A stretch of 64,000 nucleotides of DNA from NCBI GenBank assembly GCA_037447655.1, contig JBBHKE010003455.1, positions 559,131 to 623,130 of the forward strand, in the 5' to 3' direction. Positions within the stretch are counted from its first letter, which is position 1. Each line of letters begins with the position of its first letter. Below the pieces are notes generated by a model. That model was not told the origin of the DNA, did no database searches, and saw only the letters and a list, made by a program, of their open reading frames with translations. Shown here one piece after another: positions 59,385 to 64,000 of the stretch. Source of the stretch: Zygnema cylindricum (lineage: Eukaryota > Streptophyta > Zygnematophyceae > Zygnematales > Zygnemataceae). The position numbers and the translations under genes were made by a program.

Positions 59385-59672
59385 TCAGATTGGACTAGCT
59401 AGAGTTCTTGTTTCACGGAATCCCGTGATACACCACGTGCATGGAAATACGGAGTACACAATTGTGTGATTACCTAGGATCCCCGAAACATTGTCGGTGG
59501 GACCCCAGCCTCCCAGCGTTTCTAACACTTTGGCTTGTGCGCGACGCTCTCTGGCCGCTGAGAGGTGCATGTCCTGCCTCATGCCTTCACTATTGCGCTG
59601 CACCTTTCCTTTCTTAGTGACTTGCAGAGCCTCTTTACTGCCCGTTTTCTCTCCCTCCTTCAATTTTTGCAA
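59385..59672 (-). CDS. Candidate 5' exon of an unrecognised gene, divergent to the CCR4-type gene
   Basis: The minus strand reads MQKLKEGEKTGSKEALQ, then KGKVQRNSEGMRQDMHLSAA, then RERRAQAKVLETLGGWG and PTDNVSGIL, followed by a good donor (CCTAG then GTAATC, near 59474). Strongly charged, helical, with a coding-like composition unlike the transposon sequence to its left. If real, the coding exon is about 59475-59672 and the rest of the gene lies left of 59.3 kb, beyond or within the transposon block. No family recognised. It would share a short bidirectional promoter with the gene at 59857. Confidence 0.4.
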   Translation of the reverse strand: MQKLKEGEKTGSKEALQVTKKGKVQRNSEGMRQDMHLSAARERRAQAKVLETLGGWGPTDNVSGILGNHTIVYSVFPCTWCITGFRETRTLASPI

Positions 59673-59856
59673 TTTATATAGGAAAACGGTCGGGAAAAGT
59701 GTGCCGAATGTGGTGAGTACATATTTGACTTCAGGGCTGAGACATCATGTGGGATTATGTTCGCAATTTGGCGTTGTTTTTTTATTTATGCAGTAGCTAG
59801 TAGCAATTTATGGAGTTTTCTTGCTGTTTACTGAGTCTGTTTGTGATTCCCTGCAG

Positions 59857-62800
59857 CATCTGGCTCGTGCAGCCATGGCTACGGATGTACCATTACAGTA
59901 CAGCCACAAATTTCTTCCTGTGAACCAGGAAGATGGTGCTGATAAAGGAGCTCCTGAATCATGTCGGTATTGTTTTTACGATAGTAGTATCCATAATGTG
60001 GCCGTTCACTTGATCATATATTGTTGACGATTAGGTTTGGGGATTGAATCAAAGATAGCCAAGCCAAAGAATGAAGCTTTGTTTATGGATGTTCACAGCG
60101 TAGTTGCAACATTATTGTCTTGCGCCTTACGCAGCCTGATGTTTACAGAAGGGGGATTGTGCTGCAGCCCTTTCCATCAAAATAGTTTCTTACAACATAT
60201 TGGCTCAGGTGCGCAAATATTTTGCTCTACCTCGCACGACTCTCATGTTTCTGATTGTTTTGGTTTCTTGAGAGCCATTCGTCTTACCCTAAAAGCTCTC
60301 AAACAAACTTATGTACTGCTGTGTCCTAAAATAGATCCGTTATTTTCTATTTTGTTTTTATGTACATCGTTCAGGATAGTCACATAAAAACTCTTTATTC
60401 CTTAAGATGAACCAAAAGCCTATTAGTATTCTCAGGCTTGTGTTCAAGGGATGCGCGCAAAATAATCTGGAAGCCAATTGCAACCAAATTGGTTGCATTT
60501 ACCTCAAGTTCGGCAGTCCTTATGGGCATTAATTTGTTGTTACTTGTAGAGATAATTGGCTAGCTTGTAGTAACGATGAGTATCGGCACCTAAAAGCTAG
60601 AGTTGGGAGCAACGGTTGTGGATAAACTCTTCCGATTTCATATCAACAATTCATTGAGCCAAACCTTCACGTTATTAGTGGGCTTGTGTTAACAAGTTTA
60701 TAATTGTGTTATCTTTGCTTATCTACGCTAATGATAATTGTGCATCTACACCAACTCTTGTTTTGTATTGGACAGATTTACTGATTTAGCTATTTCAAAT
60801 AGACTCCCTTCTTAGGTAATGTTGATCTTTGGCAGTAACCACCGAAGATTGGTCTACCAGTTGCGTAAATGTCTTTCTGCATGAAGAAATTCAATCTCTG
60901 AACTTAGGTACAAATGATTCGACCAAATTTTATTTCATGCGGCTACTTGTGCGTGTATGATTGTGATGACAAGGGATATTTCTATGTTTCCATTTCTACT
61001 TCCATTTATATCCACTTAATTTTTTTTTTTTTAATTCTTTTTTTGAATTTGGATTTCTTTGCAGGCCTATGTTAAAAGTGTGAATTTTCCTTATGCACCA
61101 CCTAAATGCCTCAAGTGAGTACTCGGCAAATGATGAAACGTTTTCCCTATACTTCCACCTTAAAATAACTCCAGGAATTTGTGTATAGTCTAATACAGGT
61201 GCATCTGTTAGTGAAAGGGGTTGTTCGTATTTTGTGTCATCTATATGTCAAACACATGGAACCTCCAATTTTTGTAAGGAAAGCGATTTATCCATTATTG
61301 TACAGGCTATTTGCTTACCTCAGGAGGTTTCTGTCCTTTCTTTCCCCTCTGTCATTGATTAGAGATTCTTTGTGCGTTTACTTAAAGCCCATTTCATTGC
61401 TAAAACAGTAAGCAATATTTGGTTCGTGAGAGACTGTAGGTGAAAACTTTTGGGATGTTACTTGCTATTACACTGGCAAACTGAAATTCCTGTTTTGGTT
61501 CTTCTTTTGTAATTGTTTACAGATGGAAATCAAGGTCATCGGTAATTGCTAAGGAACTAATTGCTTTGGACGCCGACTTCCTTTGTTTACAGGTCAATCC
61601 ATGCAAGCCTTTTCAGTTCCAAATAACACTCAAAAATTCACTAGGTATTAGAAAAAAGACCTCGCCAGAAAAGCAACTTTCAAACAAATTATTATCTTGG
61701 AAAAGCCAGTTGCTTCCAATGCTAGAAAGCCCTCTGGAACTCAATAATTCAAACTTACGCAACTGAGAAAGGTGTAGGTTAGTCTCATAAAAAGGAAAAG
61801 AAACCATTTTGACTCCGTCTAATTAAAACCTATTTCAGCCTAAGTCAAGTTCAATCTAATCTTAGATTGGCTCACCCAATCTGGTTTCATGCTTAGTTGT
61901 TGCATAAGAAACAACATGAATCACTCTTAGAGTGAAAACTATAATTAGTGTGAGGACTGTTTAAGTGTTGATAATTCTAATCCAAGGTCCAAATGAGCTG
62001 GACGATTATGAATGCCTAAAGAATTAGTATTATGAAAAAAGGGTTTATATTATTAGAATTATTTTGCATAGAGGTTTCATTCGTTTTATGCGCACGCATG
62101 AAACGCCCCAGAAATAATGAATATGCGCACAGTACAAAATTCAAAAGTTTATAAAATGCGTTGACCGACTCTGGTTTCATGATAAAAAAAAATTAGAAAA
62201 ACATTTAATCAAAAATACTACTACAACTCAATCAAAACAAAACGAAACACATTTCGAGTTTCGACGTCACTTCAAATATCTCTCTAATTCTCTACACCGT
62301 GAATCGCTATTAGCGTTAATGACGCTAATTCGGCGTCCCCAGATTTTGACCCTTGAACCTGAAATACAATTAATCACTCTAATTTTTTTTACGTTAATAT
62401 AGCTACTGTTTAATTAGCTTTAATTACTCTAATTTTGACTGTTTTTAAATAGTGTAATGTACAAAATGCGTCAGTCCGTACTAAAAACTGCTCAATTTTA
62501 GTACAGAAGTACAGAATAAGTGTCAGATAAAGGCGTATGTTATTTTGTGATCAAAGCTCAGTAAAAAGGGGGAATCATGTCACTGTTATTAACTCCTAAT
62601 TTTTTATTCACGGTATAGTTTGATGCATATGGTACACTGCCCATTGTTATTAGCGTTAAGGATTTATTAATGTTAATGCAAAATTAGAAGATATAATCCT
62701 AATTTAGTACAAGGAGACATGGTAGATTGTATTCCACTCCCTCAAATAGTGTTGTTAACACTAATTTATGAATTTGACCAAAAAAAGTCGCGACCGAAGT

Positions 62801-63256
62801 AGTGTATTAACTCTAATAACGATGGGCATTGTAGTCAAGATGGAGGTTGTAAATCAGTATGTATAGAAAACTGGGTGCAAAAATTCAAATGGGTACAAAT
62901 ATATGCTTTTTAGACGAATACCTGAATTGCTCATATAAATTTCTTCGATTCAATTCTCGGTTGTACTTTGACTGTTGTTGCTTTGTTTTTTCACTTTCAC
63001 TGAGACTCGATCATTCGGTGTTTGTTTAAAATACCATAAAACTGATTCCTTTCCTCCTCCCGCTCCCCACTTCATGCACCTTACCTCCTCCTCTCCCTCT
63101 CCACCTCCCTCTCCTATTTCTTTTAATATTGCAGGAGTTGGACGAATTTGAGTTGTTTTATCGCCCTATCCTCGCCCAAAAAGGCTATGATGCTGTATAT
63201 ATAAAGAGACCAGGGAGAAAAAAGGATGGGAGTGGCATATTCTACAAGAGGGAGAA
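59857..63256 (+). CDS. CCR4-type endonuclease/exonuclease/phosphatase nuclease (HESPERIN/CCR4-4 type), 5' part
   Basis: Exons by splice phase: about 59857-59962 (first ATG at 59875), 60168-60208, 61065-61114, 61523-61592, 63135-63256; the gene runs into the gap at 63334. Decoded core: KIVSYNILAQ (family motif WN.LAQ, whose Asn lines the active site), AYVKSVNFPYAPPKCLKWKS, ALDADFLCLQ joined to ELDEFELFYRPI, where the Glu of LQELDE is the Mg-binding catalytic residue, then GYDAVYIKRPGRKKDGSGIFYKRE. This is the N-terminal half of the EEP fold as in plant CCR4 homologue 4, a deadenylase-like nuclease. The second half (catalytic Asp and His motifs) must lie beyond the gap. The 5' end is uncertain: the frame of the first exon stays open upstream of the ATG, and a donor at TCAT/GTCGGT is needed to keep phase. 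Confidence 0.92.
62293..62616. mobile_element. TACACCG-family element in a CCR4-type gene intron, 324 bp
   Basis: Left end TACACCGTGAATCGCTATTA; right end decayed (TTATTCACGGTATA). Interior has the family segments TCGGCGTCCCCAGATTTTGA and TTTTAAATAGTGTAATGTAC. Confidence 0.75.
62633..62833. mobile_element. TACACTG MITE, 201 bp, same intron
   Basis: TACACTGCCCATTGTTATTA and inverted TAATAACGATGGGCATTGTA. A diverged subfamily of the TACACCG group; 16 bp from the neighbouring element. Confidence 0.85.
63055..63118 (+). repeat. CT-rich tract before a splice acceptor
   Basis: CCTCCTC and CTCCCTCT units immediately upstream of the acceptor at 63134 of the CCR4-type gene; may act as a long polypyrimidine tract. 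Confidence 0.8.
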
Positions 63257-63267
63257 GTAGGCACATT

Positions 63268-63333
63268 CTGCCCCTCCCTCCTCTTCATTCTCCCTCCCCT
63301 CCCTCTCACCTCGCCCTCTCACTGCTCCCTCTT
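63268..63333 (+). repeat. CT-rich tract at the gap edge
   Basis: CCCTCC and CTCTCAC units running into the Ns, a likely cause of the assembly break. Confidence 0.85.
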
Positions 63334-63343
63334 NNNNNNNNNN
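63334..63343. other. Assembly gap (10 N)
   Basis: Ten Ns inside the CCR4-type gene; the size of the missing sequence is unknown and the following 657 bp may not be contiguous. Confidence 0.99.
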
Positions 63344-64000
63344 AAGCCTTCGTGCACTTTCGGGATTTGTGATTTATTTGGTTTTGCTTAGGGGCCCTAT
63401 TGTTTTTATATGGTATTTGCCTAACGATGCACTAGTTTTGCAATAATTCCCCGAGTATACAAATTAGTAATCTTTTTTTTTTACTTCCCTTTTTGAGTTT
63501 TTTCAATACGTATGGTGATATAGACAGAACAAGAAGTTGCAAATTTACCAAAATACAAATTTGCACCTTGCCTACAGATTTTAATAAATTTGCAAAAAAA
63601 AAAAAAAACCCAAAACTAAAAAATACTCTAATTTTTTCATTACTCTAATTACGATTCGCGGTGTAGAGTACATTTCGTACGGAAAGTACTGTAATGCGGG
63701 AAAAAAATCAAAACCCAAAAAAAAAAAAAAACGTTTAAATAATTTTAGACATCCGTTCCACGTTTAAACATAAAACCATTTAAACGTTGAAGAACAAGAC
63801 AGATATAGTGGTATGCATAACTTTTTTGAGTTTTTCCCTTCATTTTTTTTTTCTAATGATTAAACATATGAGCCCCTTAATAACGTTTTGATCACGTAGC
63901 AATCCGTTTATGGTATATTTTTGTTATCCCGGGGATTCGTTTTGGTTTATTTAGTGTTTAGGGCTTTCACGTGCTTCCGAAAAATATCTTCCACCAATCA
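63344..64000. other. AT-rich tail with a TACACCG-family right end
   Basis: AATTACGATTCGCGGTGTA ends at 63665, the right end of a family member whose left part would lie in or left of the gap. No exon of the CCR4-type gene recognised. Confidence 0.6.

Overview
Eukaryotic nuclear DNA, and clearly from a green plant-lineage (streptophyte) genome. Genes are split into many small GT-AG exons by long introns. The decoded proteins match plant versions: the 25-residue eL41 in its plant form, a plant-type RAD9, IFRD, a CCR4/HESPERIN-type nuclease, a plant kinase of the At1g03030 type and a methyltransferase of the At3g27230/At5g40830 type. Low gene density, long introns and heavy load of small DNA transposons fit a charophyte alga or an early-diverging land plant; I cannot name the species. 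Two runs of ten Ns (40135-40144, 63334-63343) mark scaffold joins.

Layout. 1-5247 (+): 3' part of a coiled-coil plus SAM-dependent methyltransferase gene with a one-base frameshift in its last exon. 8491-9137 (-): two-exon ribosomal protein eL41. 11526-18149 (-): P-loop kinase with a probable transit peptide. 18216-20089: two adjoining transposon-like elements. 20356-21063 (+): uncharacterised, probably plastid-targeted protein. 24442-about 30200 (-): RAD9, a subunit of the 9-1-1 checkpoint clamp. About 30640-33000: GA tracts and CCAATG-type minisatellites. 33920-45214: a block made almost wholly of nested non-autonomous DNA transposons. 47191-54076 (-): complete 13-exon IFRD gene. 54300-59333: second nested transposon block, with an island holding a candidate secreted-protein ORF. 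59385-59672 (-): candidate 5' exon of an unknown gene, head-to-head with 59857-63256 (+), the 5' part of a CCR4-type nuclease cut off by a gap.

The genes are independent housekeeping genes (translation, checkpoint, mRNA decay, metabolism); I see no operon-like or pathway clustering. The most informative content is the transposon biology. Three non-autonomous families recur: (i) TA-flanked elements with the inverted end TACACCGYGAATCG; (ii) about 0.7-1 kb elements with ends GGGYRYGTNCCCATGT flanked by TTA, Harbinger/Tourist-like, most carrying a conserved subterminal palindrome built on CACCTC/GAGGTG; (iii) elements of about 0.45-0.5 kb with ends starting CATAGTT and perfect 8-bp target duplications, hAT-like. 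They are nested in each other, and intact copies elsewhere in the window give empty sites that prove the insertions. I found no transposase gene.
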